Source: a virus. Taken from it: 64,000 nt of DNA. Under the pieces are notes generated by a model. It had not been told where the DNA came from. It did no database searches and was given only the letters and a program-made list of their open reading frames with translations. Made by a program: the position numbers and the translations under genes. Where the stretch lies: IMG/VR virus record IMGVR_UViG_3300021467_000006, positions 1-64,000 of that record. The stretch is one strand, 5' to 3'. Positions 1 to 7,854 of this stretch are shown here, piece after piece. The stretch's first letter is position 1; the number at the start of each line of letters is the position of its first letter.

Positions 1-44
1 CCCCCCCCTAATTATTATAGAGAATATAATAATAATTATTATCA

Positions 45-360
45 TACCAGACAAACTAATTGATAAAAAATTATCATAACTAATATTAAAAAATTATCAT
101 AATTTTTATTATGATTTTTATGTATACCAAGTCAATTAATTGATAAAAAATCATCATAATTTTTGTTATGAATTTTATGTATGCCTATTATTAAAAATAT
201 CATAACAATTATTAAAAAAACATCATAATTTTTGTTATGAATTTTATATGTAGCTATTATTATGAATTTTGCTTATAGTTACTACTATAGATTTTGTATA
301 TACCAACTAGTTGATAAAAAATTATCATAATTTTTGTTATGAATTTTACTTATACCAAGC
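45..360. repeat. Degenerate AT-rich repeats carrying TCATAA-N6-TTATGA palindromes
   Basis: Imperfect copies of a unit of roughly 55 bases follow one another. The unit contains TACCAA, TTGATAAAAAA and TCATAATTTTTGTTATGA. Perfect TCATAA-N6-TTATGA palindromes lie at 97-114, 154-171, 223-240 and 325-342. The same 18-bp palindrome occurs next to promoters elsewhere in the window, so this cluster is probably a protein-binding array. It could also belong to an origin. No gene is visible inside it. Confidence 0.7.
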
Positions 361-960
361 CAACACATCCCCCACGCCCCTATACAAAAAACCTGGCATT
401 TTGGCACATTTCTTGTCATCTCCTCAGAACTGCCACAATTTTATTGCACTCATTGTTAATATTATAAACATAAAAATAATAACATCATAATCATAATTAT
501 GATATCGTTGCAGAATGTAATATAACTGCAGTAAAACTATTGCAGTTATAACAGTATTATTACTAATCCCTATTATAATATGTGCGATTATTTCATTGCA
601 CCTAGCCCTGGATGCAATAAAATATTTGCACTGCGTGAAATGGCACAATAAAAAAATCACGATTATCTGCAAAGCTATATATAATAATGATTTACCAGCT
701 ATTAAAAAATTTAATACTTAATAATTATGTAAATCAGTAGCAAAAACACAACATATTGTTGTTTTTTTACATCATGAATATAAAATATTGTAATCATTAA
801 ACAAATAGAAAAAATCATAACTTTGGTGTTGCATAAATATCACAATAATTAAGTGCAATAAAATTATTTCACAAAAATTGTTATGAATTTAAGTTATTGA
901 TATCATTAGAGAAATAAAAAATTATGAAAAAGTTATGAAATTGGCATTGTGAATGCATAT
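361..960. other. Non-coding AT-rich region with one further palindrome
   Basis: There is no convincing gene here. One more palindrome (TCATAA TCATAA TTATGA) lies at 485-502. A weak promoter-like pair, TTGGCA at 941 and TATTAT at 962, has only a 15-bp spacer and could drive the first genes. An 82-codon minus-strand frame at 424-672 has no ribosome site and looks spurious. Confidence 0.5.
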
Positions 961-970
961 ATATTATGGC

Positions 971-1017
971 GTCCGGCTCGTTGAGCCGTACGAGCTGGAC
1001 ACATTATTAACAACGGC
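971..1017 (+). promoter_or_regulatory. Pseudoknot leader RNA, copy 1
   Basis: An 11-bp hairpin (971-981 with 990-1000, one G-U pair) closes an 8-base loop TGAGCCGT. After a 12-base A/T linker comes ACGGC at 1013-1017, which pairs with the loop GCCGT at 985-989 to make an H-type pseudoknot. The ribosome site AGGAG of the next gene starts 6 bases later. Copy 2 at 1447-1497 keeps the loop, linker length and ACGGC but has an unrelated stem that still pairs. Translation control is inferred. Confidence 0.7.
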
Positions 1018-1035
1018 ATGAGAGGAGAAACAAAG

Positions 1036-1251
1036 ATGTTAGAATTAAATCCTAACTACAATAAAGCCAATGAACAAACATGGTGTTACCACGTCGAAAT
1101 AATCGACGAAAAAGGTAACACTATAGAAGTTATTAATTACCAAGTCACTACCGATGGTGGTGAACCTGGATGGGAAGACTTGGAAGGATACTTTGAAGAA
1201 AGGTACCCTGAAGCCGAAGAAATTATTTGTAATTTAATAGATGTATGTTAG
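1036..1251 (+). CDS. Small acidic protein of unknown function
   Basis: The product is 71 residues, acidic, and has no recognised domain. An ATG at 1018 is in frame but directly follows the pseudoknot strand. The ATG at 1036 sits 8 bases after AGGAG and is preferred. It is the first gene of the + strand series and the first of two governed by a pseudoknot leader. Confidence 0.8.
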   Translation: MLELNPNYNKANEQTWCYHVEIIDEKGNTIEVINYQVTTDGGEPGWEDLEGYFEERYPEAEEIICNLIDVC

Positions 1252-1262
1252 GAGGATTTATC

Positions 1263-1433
1263 ATGATAAACTTATTACCAATAGAAGAAAAAGAGACAGT
1301 TAAGGCTAGGATTGATAATCCTAATGATCTTGACGTTCTCTTTTATTTGTTTCCGCATAGTGAGATTACTGTCTATGCGGAAGAAAACAATAGTTATTTA
1401 GCCATTATTAAAGCGGATACTACAATTAATTAG
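1263..1433 (+). CDS. Small protein of unknown function
   Basis: The product is 56 residues. The ATG at 1263 lies 8 bases behind GGAGG, whereas an in-frame ATG at 1245 overlaps that ribosome site. The last codons lie inside the terminator stem at 1411-1442. It probably shares a transcript with the gene at 1036. No homologous family is recognised. Confidence 0.75.
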   Translation: MINLLPIEEKETVKARIDNPNDLDVLFYLFPHSEITVYAEENNSYLAIIKADTTIN

Positions 1434-1447
1434 TATCCGCTTTTTTT
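1411..1447 (+). terminator. Rho-independent terminator
   Basis: A perfect 12-bp stem (1411-1422 with 1431-1442) and an 8-base loop are followed by seven T residues. It overlaps the end of the preceding gene and ends where the second pseudoknot hairpin begins. Confidence 0.9.
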
Positions 1448-1497
1448 GTCTATACCAGTTATGCCGTACTGGTATAGACAGTATTAATAATAACGGC
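1447..1497 (+). promoter_or_regulatory. Pseudoknot leader RNA, copy 2
   Basis: A perfect 13-bp hairpin (1447-1459 with 1468-1480) closes the 8-base loop TATGCCGT. A 12-base linker separates it from ACGGC at 1493-1497, complementary to loop bases 1463-1467. The ribosome site of the next gene follows at once. The stem differs in sequence from copy 1 but both arms change together. No separate promoter is seen, so it probably acts on read-through RNA. Confidence 0.7.
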
Positions 1498-1514
1498 TTA
1501 TAGGAGGCAAAGTT

Positions 1515-1709
1515 ATGGCTAGGAATTGGAAAAAGATTTATGAAGAATTCTTGGAGTCTCTACCTACAGAGACTCTTAAGGCAAGCTATGGGCATCATCC
1601 AGTTCTAGAGTCTATGAATAGACTCAAGTTGGATGGATGGAATGCCTATAAATGGTACTATGGGCAAGGCAGAGCTACGGAAAAAGAGCTTTTGCAATGC
1701 CAAAAATAA
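1515..1709 (+). CDS. Small protein of unknown function
   Basis: The product is 64 residues, rich in Trp, Tyr and Lys, with no recognised domain. An AGGAGG ribosome site precedes the ATG, and the gene follows the second pseudoknot leader directly. That leader is probably its main control point. Confidence 0.8.
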   Translation: MARNWKKIYEEFLESLPTETLKASYGHHPVLESMNRLKLDGWNAYKWYYGQGRATEKELLQCQK

Positions 1710-1735
1710 TTAACTAACAATTATAGGAGGATAAC

Positions 1736-2155
1736 ATGACAAGGGAAGAATTCTTTAACGTCTGGTGTAATGTGAGGCATGTAGACAAAAGAACAAATTG
1801 GCAAGCAGAGGACAGCAAGTATCTGTTTTCTGCAATTGAATTTGTTGACAAGGTGCTAAACCTTGTCAACGACATTCCTGAAGAATATGTGGGATTGCTT
1901 GAGTTAAGGTCTCATAATGACAGGGAATTAACTATTTATTTGTCTTCTTGGAATGATAGAGTCATTAGCATTTACATTCCAAAAGAAATTATAGAGAAGG
2001 AATTAGAATTTGATAGTACCGTCGAAAAAGTACAGTACTATCTCAGCAAGCTCAAGGCGCTCCTGAAGAAACGCCTTGAGTTTATCCAAGAAGAAATCAC
2101 GGAAATCGAGCAAGTGTTTCTTGCTCGGATTCGTGATCTGAAAAAAGAAGACTAA
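1736..2155 (+). CDS. Hypothetical protein with helical C-terminus
   Basis: The product is 139 residues. The first half is mixed, and about residues 85-139 are charged and helical with a likely coiled coil. AGGAGG precedes the ATG. It is the last gene before the terminator at 2164. No family is recognised. Confidence 0.8.
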   Translation: MTREEFFNVWCNVRHVDKRTNWQAEDSKYLFSAIEFVDKVLNLVNDIPEEYVGLLELRSHNDRELTIYLSSWNDRVISIYIPKEIIEKELEFDSTVEKVQYYLSKLKALLKKRLEFIQEEITEIEQVFLARIRDLKKED

Positions 2156-2163
2156 ACATTTTT

Positions 2164-2200
2164 TGCCAGGTTGAGTTTTTCAGCCTGGCATTTATTTTAT
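2164..2200 (+). terminator. Rho-independent terminator
   Basis: A 10-bp stem (2164-2173 with 2181-2190, one G-U pair) with a T-rich 7-base loop is followed by TTTATTTTAT. It closes the unit that ends with the gene at 1736-2155. Confidence 0.85.
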
Positions 2201-2285
2201 CGTAAATATTACAAAAACACTATATACTAATCATGGTTTTTGGTGCCTACGAAACAATACTATCAAACATAAGGAGTGTAAAATT

Positions 2286-2741
2286 ATGAAAAAGATAGTA
2301 TACATTAAGCCTGTAAAAGATACTATATCTAACATACCGGTTTTAACAGTTACAAATTTTCGCAAAGGGAAAAGGATTGTAATTGATTTGAGAAAAATAC
2401 AATCCCGTAAATATTGGACACGGATTTATAACCGTTTTGGCTATAGAGTCCGTCCTAATCATATAAAGCTAGATCATAAACTTATATGCCTTATATTTGA
2501 CGTACCTTCTGACAGACTCCACAAAAAATTAGCCAAAAGATTGTTTAATTCATGGAAGAATAACTCGTTTTCCCTGGAAAATATATCATACGACAGGGAA
2601 AAGGATATATTACATGTCACCTGTCCAGAATACAATCCTAGCAATCGTTATTACAATACGTTAGGAATTACCAAAGATCAAGTATGGTATCTTATGAGGC
2701 AATCAGAGCTAAAAAATAAAGAAATATTAAATATAGCTTAA
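2286..2741 (+). CDS. Hypothetical basic protein
   Basis: The product is 151 residues, rich in Lys, Arg and Tyr, which may suit nucleic-acid contact. A possible -10 TATACT lies at 2223 without a clear -35. AAGGAG precedes the start. No family is recognised. Confidence 0.8.
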   Translation: MKKIVYIKPVKDTISNIPVLTVTNFRKGKRIVIDLRKIQSRKYWTRIYNRFGYRVRPNHIKLDHKLICLIFDVPSDRLHKKLAKRLFNSWKNNSFSLENISYDREKDILHVTCPEYNPSNRYYNTLGITKDQVWYLMRQSELKNKEILNIA

Positions 2742-2759
2742 TTATAGGAGGTTTAAGCC

Positions 2760-3041
2760 ATGTTAAAAAGAAGAATTTATAAAGTTTATACTTATGATCT
2801 ATGGCGTGACGAACATGGATACTATGTTAACGATTGCTATGAAACAGATATAATCATTACAGTTAATGACTATACTTCTGACAGAGAAATAATAAAGAAA
2901 CTAAAAGAAAAAGGATTCCTTAAGAAGAATTTGCGATATAAATCTTTTGAAGTATATGGAGATATTGACGACTTATATATTGATTATTTTAGCCAAAAAA
3001 CAGGTTTAATACCGGTATGTAAACTAAGATTAATTGATTAA
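2760..3041 (+). CDS. Hypothetical protein, tandem paralogue A
   Basis: The product is 93 residues. It shares about half of its positions with the next gene, including YDLWRDE-GYYVN near the N-terminus and QKTGL-PVC-LRL at the C-terminus. The two are a local duplication. AGGAGG precedes the ATG. Function is unknown. Confidence 0.85.
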   Translation: MLKRRIYKVYTYDLWRDEHGYYVNDCYETDIIITVNDYTSDREIIKKLKEKGFLKKNLRYKSFEVYGDIDDLYIDYFSQKTGLIPVCKLRLID

Positions 3042-3060
3042 TGATAAGGAGGTAAAAGTT

Positions 3061-3357
3061 ATGAAAAAAGTATATAAAATATATGATTATGATTTGTGGC
3101 GTGATGAGTATGGATACTATGTTAATAATGTTTTTGGTACGGATTTTACTGTAGCTTTGAATGATAATGCTACAGATTTAGAAATAATAAGAATGTTAAA
3201 AGATAAGGGATTTATTAACAAATACACACGGAATAAATCCCTTAACATTTCTGGTGATGAATATTGCATTTACGTTGAATATTGCACACAAAAGACAGGG
3301 TTAATGCCTGTATGTGAATTAAGATTAGTAACCGAAAAAACCATTGGATTAGTATAG
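3061..3357 (+). CDS. Hypothetical protein, tandem paralogue B
   Basis: The product is 98 residues and is a paralogue of the preceding protein with the same N- and C-terminal signatures. The ATG at 3061 follows AAGGAGG at normal spacing; an earlier in-frame start at 3034 would overlap the upstream gene. Function is unknown. Confidence 0.85.
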   Translation: MKKVYKIYDYDLWRDEYGYYVNNVFGTDFTVALNDNATDLEIIRMLKDKGFINKYTRNKSLNISGDEYCIYVEYCTQKTGLMPVCELRLVTEKTIGLV

Positions 3358-3378
3358 CAGTAACAAGGAGTGATTATC

Positions 3379-3723
3379 ATGGAAAAAGTAGAATACTACA
3401 AGAAAACATTAAATGATAGCAGTTTAGAGTTTATTATTGATGATTGTTATAAGTCTATAAAAGCTATGCCTAACAATGAAAAAGTACCAGAATACTACAA
3501 TCTAGCCAAGGAGCTAGAAAACGAGCTATATATAAGGCATAGCAAAAGGATATTCCGAAAGCAAATTAAGCGGTATTGTTTAGATCCGTTAACTTTTCCT
3601 GTAAGAAAGTATCGGAATAGACTAGAACCACTAGACTTTAAAACCAGGTATCTAATGAATGATATCTTTCATACAGCAAATTTTGAGCTTGCTTATTATA
3701 AGAAATTAAAGAAAGAGAAATAA
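3379..3723 (+). CDS. Hypothetical charged protein
   Basis: The product is 114 residues, charged and mostly helical, with no recognised domain. The ATG at 3379 lies 10 bases after AAGGAG and is favoured over an in-frame GTG at 3370. The terminator at 3732 follows closely. Confidence 0.8.
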   Translation: MEKVEYYKKTLNDSSLEFIIDDCYKSIKAMPNNEKVPEYYNLAKELENELYIRHSKRIFRKQIKRYCLDPLTFPVRKYRNRLEPLDFKTRYLMNDIFHTANFELAYYKKLKKEK

Positions 3724-3731
3724 AATATATC

Positions 3732-3768
3732 ATATCCTGGTATCAATTCGATACCAGGATATATTTTT
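3732..3768 (+). terminator. Rho-independent terminator
   Basis: A perfect 13-bp stem (3732-3744 with 3750-3762) and a 5-base loop AATTC are followed by an A/T stretch containing TTTTT. Confidence 0.9.
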
Positions 3769-3807
3769 ATCCATTAATCATATATCGAATTTAAGGAGGG
3801 CTAAAAG

Positions 3808-4221
3808 ATGCAAGAAATCAAAGCTAAAATCGAATTGCTAGAAGTATATGGACATAAAATTAATGACGAATTTATCATTTCTGTCTGTCAGAATATCCTT
3901 AATGATCTACAGACAGAAAAAACCGAGGCTCAAAAAGATAGCTATGAAAAAGAAATCTTAAAGAAATTTGCAGGGAAACATCACAAATTTGTAAACAAGA
4001 AATTCCCTGGATTTAAAGGACTAGATAAGGATATTTGGAACGAAGTCAAGTATATTCAAGGTGATTCTGGTAAGGGAATCGCCAAAAAAGCAATCCTTTT
4101 AAATAAACATAGCGGAATATTGCTTAAAACTAACATTAGATTTGATTATATGATAACAAGGCTTAAATCCTTCGGAATTAACCTTAAGAAAATAGCTCCT
4201 AGCTATTATGAAATATTATGA
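3808..4221 (+). CDS. Hypothetical protein
   Basis: The product is 137 residues, Lys-rich with likely helices, and belongs to no recognised family. AAGGAGGG precedes the ATG. The terminator at 4229 lies just past the stop codon, so it appears to be a single-gene unit. Confidence 0.8.
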   Translation: MQEIKAKIELLEVYGHKINDEFIISVCQNILNDLQTEKTEAQKDSYEKEILKKFAGKHHKFVNKKFPGFKGLDKDIWNEVKYIQGDSGKGIAKKAILLNKHSGILLKTNIRFDYMITRLKSFGINLKKIAPSYYEIL

Positions 4222-4228
4222 AAAAATC

Positions 4229-4251
4229 GAGGGCATTTTAGCCCTCTTTTT
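4229..4251 (+). terminator. Rho-independent terminator
   Basis: The stem GAGGGC/GCCCTC (4229-4234 with 4241-4246) with a 6-base loop is preceded by an A tract and followed by five T residues. It closes the gene at 3808-4221. Confidence 0.85.
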
Positions 4252-4323
4252 CATAATAAAAGTTATGAAATATAATCGAGGCTTTTATTGTCTGATATGG
4301 AATTTAAACAGGGCTTCAGAATT

Positions 4324-4341
4324 TCATAATTTTTATTATGA
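4324..4341. promoter_or_regulatory. Palindromic operator candidate
   Basis: TCATAA-TTTTTA-TTATGA ends 8 bases before the -35 box of the promoter at 4350. It is the same 18-bp palindrome found at the left end and at 8745, 23503 and 49826-49958. The position suits an activator or repressor site; the binding protein is unknown. Confidence 0.6.
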
Positions 4342-4349
4342 AAAAATGG

Positions 4350-4378
4350 TTGACAAAATGCTAAACTTGTGGTATAAT
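4350..4378 (+). promoter_or_regulatory. Consensus sigma70-type promoter
   Basis: TTGACA (4350-4355), a 17-bp spacer and TATAAT (4373-4378) match the vegetative consensus exactly. It drives the gene at 4413 and probably the long run of small genes behind it. Confidence 0.9.
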
Positions 4379-4412
4379 ATTAATCAAACAATAGAGAAAA
4401 GGAGGTTTTAAA

Positions 4413-5069
4413 ATGGAAAAGAGAGATATTAAACAAAAAATTAATGAGAGGTTAGAGAAAGAGCTTAAAATTGCCGGAAGAATACAAAAATACATTTATG
4501 AAAAATCCGGTTACTATGAATTCGGGAAAGCACATTATTATGATTTTCCTGGAAAAGAAATCGTTATTGCCGCTGACTGGAATTCCCTCCCTGATAAACT
4601 CTATAATTACATAGATAATGAATTGGAGTTTGTTCATCCCACCTTTTTAGACGAAATTGCCACTTGCTCCCACTGTGGGAAAATTGTCTCCACTGTTCCA
4701 GATTCCGCTTTTTGGGAACCTAATTATATTATAGATGACGAGTACGGGGAATTGATTTGCCGTGAATGTATAGAGGAGAACCCCGACTTGTTAATTGATA
4801 TATGCAAAAATAGAATTGATAAAGCCGTGCCTTCTTGGGGCTATGATATCATTAAAAAAGCCGGTTTTTCGTGTATCGACTCAGAGGGGGGCTCCTGTAA
4901 ATACTTTAATAATGGTTTTCACTACGGGAACGACACTCCCGAAGAAATTCTTGAAGAATTCGCCGAAGAATTCGGTTTTGAATTAGGGGAAAAATTTGAC
5001 TATGTGTGGTTTATAAATAGTGCTGATTGCTTCCAAGTAAAATTTAGCTTGTGGATAAGAGAAAAATAA
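4413..5069 (+). CDS. Zinc-ribbon protein of unknown function
   Basis: The product is 218 residues. CSHC near residue 86 and CREC near residue 117 form a CxxC...CxxC pair that probably holds zinc. The C-terminal half is acidic. It is the first gene behind the consensus promoter at 4350, so it is probably an abundant early product. Function is not recognised. Confidence 0.85.
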   Translation: MEKRDIKQKINERLEKELKIAGRIQKYIYEKSGYYEFGKAHYYDFPGKEIVIAADWNSLPDKLYNYIDNELEFVHPTFLDEIATCSHCGKIVSTVPDSAFWEPNYIIDDEYGELICRECIEENPDLLIDICKNRIDKAVPSWGYDIIKKAGFSCIDSEGGSCKYFNNGFHYGNDTPEEILEEFAEEFGFELGEKFDYVWFINSADCFQVKFSLWIREK

Positions 5070-5098
5070 CAATAATTGAATTCAAAGAGGGCTTTAAA

Positions 5099-5401
5099 AT
5101 GGCAATACAGGAATTATTCAAAAAAGTAGAAAAAGAAATAAAAGAGTTAAAAGTTAACCCTAATAACGAACTAGAAAAGCGATTTCATGATGAAATCGTG
5201 GAAACATATGTAATAATCAGGGATTGTTATCATAATCAAGATAATGAAGGTAGGGTTTTCATAATTGATGCCCAAAATAAATCAGCAGTTTTATTTAACT
5301 TTACTTATCGTCTATCAGATAAATTCGGAGAACAGGTAAATAAGATATTTCTTCACTTATTCGAATTATCAAGACTTGTTAAAATATCAATATACGGATA
5401 G
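5099..5401 (+). CDS. Hypothetical protein
   Basis: The product is 100 residues with helices at both ends and no recognised domain. The ATG at 5099 follows AGAGGG at normal spacing. An upstream in-frame start at 5051 would overlap the preceding gene. Confidence 0.75.
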   Translation: MAIQELFKKVEKEIKELKVNPNNELEKRFHDEIVETYVIIRDCYHNQDNEGRVFIIDAQNKSAVLFNFTYRLSDKFGEQVNKIFLHLFELSRLVKISIYG

Positions 5402-5414
5402 AAAGGGGGATATT

Positions 5415-5540
5415 ATGAAAAATACATGCAAAAAATGTTTGTGCAGTACATGCAAAAACTATAATTGCCCTGTACCATGCAAGGCACATATACCGTGTGA
5501 TTTTCCTGTAACAAAATGCAAAAATTATATCAAAAAATAA
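5415..5540 (+). CDS. Very small cysteine-rich protein
   Basis: The product is 41 residues with eight cysteines, arranged CxxCxCxxC, then spaced pairs, and otherwise mostly lysine. AAAGGGGG precedes the ATG. The spacing suggests binding of one or two zinc ions. No family is recognised. Confidence 0.7.
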   Translation: MKNTCKKCLCSTCKNYNCPVPCKAHIPCDFPVTKCKNYIKK

Positions 5541-5550
5541 AGGGGCTAAA

Positions 5551-5754
5551 ATGTTTAAAGTAGGTGACAAAGTAAAAGTTATCACAAATCCAAAAGGTAC
5601 ATTATGGGAGAAAGGAACAATAGAAAAAGTATTAAAAAAAGAGAAATTGGCATTAATAAATTATGGGCTTAAATCTTTTCCAATATTAGATATCAGGGAA
5701 CCGTGGAAAAGATTTGAGGAATTAGAACTCATTAACGAAATAGAAAGGGGGTAA
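5551..5754 (+). CDS. Small SH3-like protein
   Basis: The product is 67 residues. The N-terminal segment FKVGDKVKVI, then a Gly/Pro turn and W-KGTI, resembles a KOW/SH3-like barrel. This fold is suggested only by local pattern. AAGGGG precedes the ATG. Confidence 0.75.
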   Translation: MFKVGDKVKVITNPKGTLWEKGTIEKVLKKEKLALINYGLKSFPILDIREPWKRFEELELINEIERG

Positions 5755-5757
5755 CTC

Positions 5758-6042
5758 ATGATTACTATTGATGATAGAACCGAAGAACAAAAAAAGACAC
5801 ATACAATTATCTTTGTAGGCACAGATAAATTTTTATCCGGTTGGGGTCAAGCTCAGGACGGGGCTTCATATGCTGGTTGGGCTTGCAAACCTGAAGATCG
5901 GTATAAGGTTGAAAATTGGGTTAGGAATAGAGGCGATATGCTGAGGGTTAGAGAGGTAGGAAATAACTATAGACCTAACCCTAGATATTGTGCCCATTTC
6001 CATATTTATGTTGTAGATAATGAGCATCCGGCAATCAAATAA
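5758..6042 (+). CDS. Hypothetical protein
   Basis: The product is 94 residues, rich in Trp, Tyr and His in its second half, with the central segment GWGQAQDGASYAGWAC. It starts 3 bases after the upstream stop, so translation is probably coupled. No family is recognised. Confidence 0.8.
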   Translation: MITIDDRTEEQKKTHTIIFVGTDKFLSGWGQAQDGASYAGWACKPEDRYKVENWVRNRGDMLRVREVGNNYRPNPRYCAHFHIYVVDNEHPAIK

Positions 6043-6058
6043 AAAAGGAGGATAAATC

Positions 6059-6298
6059 ATGCCAAGAAATGTTAGAAATTTTTGGGTAGAGGTTGAGGTT
6101 GACGGGTATAAGAACCCTATAAAGTTTGGCCCTAGGGAAAAAGACGGGGGCTTTGAAATGGTAATAAAGCAACGAAAAGAGGGAAAGGTTGCTATAGGTG
6201 CTTATATTAGGGGCTTTGTAACTGAAAGCGGACAAATCGTTCTTTCTATAGAATCAGGACAGAATATAAATCATATGGAAGTAGTTACAAAAAGATAA
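6059..6298 (+). CDS. Hypothetical protein
   Basis: The product is 79 residues and looks mostly beta. AGGAGG precedes the ATG. It is followed by the G-rich hairpin at 6305. No family is recognised. Confidence 0.8.
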   Translation: MPRNVRNFWVEVEVDGYKNPIKFGPREKDGGFEMVIKQRKEGKVAIGAYIRGFVTESGQIVLSIESGQNINHMEVVTKR

Positions 6299-6304
6299 TA
6301 AATC

Positions 6305-6324
6305 GAGGGGGCTTTTGCCTCCTC
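6305..6324 (+). other. Intergenic hairpin, possible attenuator
   Basis: An 8-bp stem (6305-6312 with 6317-6324, one G-U pair) closes a TTTT loop. No T tract follows, so it may be a weak terminator or an RNA-stability element. Confidence 0.5.
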
Positions 6325-6348
6325 TAATCAAATTATAAGGGGGATTAA

Positions 6349-6534
6349 ATGCTATACGCAAGAAAGAAGCCCTGTCAGTTAACAAAATTTAAATATGGGA
6401 AGTGGAGACCAATTAAAAAGATCGAGGAAGTTAAAAATATATTTGGAACTACTGAGGCAATTGTTTGGTATGCTGATACCCTAGATTGGGATTTTATTTT
6501 TAATGTTGAAATAAAAGAGAAAGGAGTTGAATAG
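6349..6534 (+). CDS. Small hypothetical protein
   Basis: The product is 61 residues with an N-terminus that is basic and Trp/Tyr-containing and no recognised domain. AAGGGGG precedes the ATG. Confidence 0.7.
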   Translation: MLYARKKPCQLTKFKYGKWRPIKKIEEVKNIFGTTEAIVWYADTLDWDFIFNVEIKEKGVE

Positions 6535-6559
6535 ATGAAATAGAAAGGAGGGTTAAGAA

Positions 6560-6784
6560 ATGGCAAATTTTATCAACTGTAAAGCACCTAAAGGCTGGAG
6601 GCCACAAATCGGGGAGTTGGTTATTGGTAGATCGGGAAAACGTGAATTCAAAGGCTACGTTCTGGAATCTACCAAAAAGAAAGGGAAGCCAGCTATTTTC
6701 AACCGCTGGGGCGCCGTGCTTTGTTGGATCGAAACAGAGGCAGGAACTAAAAAAGCCGTTAATGAACTAAGACCAGGATATTAA
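6560..6784 (+). CDS. Small hypothetical basic protein
   Basis: The product is 74 residues, basic, with several Trp-Arg and Gly-Arg positions. AAGGAGGG precedes the ATG. Its G+C content seems higher than that of its neighbours. No family is recognised. Confidence 0.8.
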   Translation: MANFINCKAPKGWRPQIGELVIGRSGKREFKGYVLESTKKKGKPAIFNRWGAVLCWIETEAGTKKAVNELRPGY

Positions 6785-6800
6785 AAGGAGGATATCAAAC

Positions 6801-7247
6801 ATGGAAAAAATGAAGCTAACAGGAAGAGACGGGTATAAATGCGTTAATTTTCATGATTTTATGTATATAAATACATCCGTCAATTGGTGGGTTGCAGAAA
6901 TAACAGGATTGCATCCCAAATTTAAATTCAATAGGTCTTTTCTAGAAGGATTTACAAGGGATTCAAAAAGAAGAAAAGAGCCTTATTTGCCTGTAGAAAA
7001 CATTCCTCTTGATGTCCCTATCGAAATAGTGGGGGGAAGTTGGAAAAATCAAAATAGGCAATATCTAATATTTAGAAAAATCGAGGGAGATTATATCTTT
7101 TATGAAAAATTTTCTGAGGGTGAAATAGTTAGCATGTTCAGAGATATGAAACCTGAAGAACGATATAAAGAAATACTTGAAAAGATGGTTAAAGAAATAG
7201 GAAAAGCGAGGATAATTTCAATATTGGCTGAAATTGAGGAGGGTTGA
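6801..7247 (+). CDS. Hypothetical protein
   Basis: The product is 148 residues of mixed structure with a helical C-terminus (about 110-148). AAGGAGG precedes the ATG. No family is recognised. Confidence 0.8.
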   Translation: MEKMKLTGRDGYKCVNFHDFMYINTSVNWWVAEITGLHPKFKFNRSFLEGFTRDSKRRKEPYLPVENIPLDVPIEIVGGSWKNQNRQYLIFRKIEGDYIFYEKFSEGEIVSMFRDMKPEERYKEILEKMVKEIGKARIISILAEIEEG

Positions 7248-7250
7248 ATC

Positions 7251-7316
7251 ATGATTATGTATGATCCTAAATGCAAAGATTTTGTTAATAAAATGTTTAG
7301 GGAATATGATGTTTGA
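7251..7316 (+). CDS. Possible 21-residue peptide
   Basis: A 21-codon frame begins 3 bases after the preceding stop, behind GAGGAGGG. It may be a short coupled peptide or a by-product of ribosome reinitiation. Nothing in the residues indicates function. Confidence 0.35.
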   Translation: MIMYDPKCKDFVNKMFREYDV

Positions 7317-7389
7317 GGAGATAGTGTTTATAAGTTGTATATCAAAACTCTATTTTAACAGCATTAAAAAGAAAAAGGAGGATTAGAAC

Positions 7390-7602
7390 GTGGACACAAT
7401 AAATTTTACTGAAATAACTCTTCAAATCAATACAAAGTTAAAAGAGAAAGGGTTTAAATCTAGAATTGTTTCAAACATCTATGACAGTTTTAATGTGTAT
7501 GTTCACCCACATGATAATTTCGAGGAATTAGTAAATGAACTTACTAACATCTCAGAAAAACATCTATATATTTATACATTTATGTATAGTAAGGAGGTTT
7601 AA
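7390..7602 (+). CDS. Small hypothetical protein
   Basis: The product is 70 residues with no recognised domain. The start is GTG, placed 7 bases after AGGAGG. The next gene starts 3 bases after the stop codon. Confidence 0.75.
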   Translation: MDTINFTEITLQINTKLKEKGFKSRIVSNIYDSFNVYVHPHDNFEELVNELTNISEKHLYIYTFMYSKEV

Positions 7603-7605
7603 ATC

Positions 7606-7812
7606 ATGATTTATATAGCAATCGAGGGTGGAATAATCACTTCTGTAACAAAAGATAACGATGAGTGTGATGAAGTTTGCGTAATTGATTATGATGTTCA
7701 ACCAACTTCAGGCGGGGAAGTAGAATTCACATATGGCAAAAAAGAAGAGGCTTATGTTTATTATGTACCTATTGAAAGGACATTTATTAAAAAAGTAAAA
7801 GAATCAAGATAA
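7606..7812 (+). CDS. Small hypothetical protein
   Basis: The product is 68 residues, acidic in the middle and probably beta-rich. AAGGAGG in the end of the previous gene serves as its ribosome site. Function is unknown. Confidence 0.75.
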   Translation: MIYIAIEGGIITSVTKDNDECDEVCVIDYDVQPTSGGEVEFTYGKKEEAYVYYVPIERTFIKKVKESR

Positions 7813-7854
7813 AATGGAAAGCTTATAGAGAATTTATGAAAAAGGAGGGACAAA

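Noticed and set aside
1-8. Poly-C start as a genome end
   Set aside because: Eight C residues alone cannot be told from chance or an assembly edge.
424-672. 82-codon minus-strand frame in the left non-coding region
   Set aside because: No ribosome site, hydrophobic low-complexity product from A/T-rich DNA, overlaps a palindrome.
4208-4411. 67-codon + strand frame
   Set aside because: It covers a terminator, an operator and a consensus promoter, so it cannot be a sensible gene.
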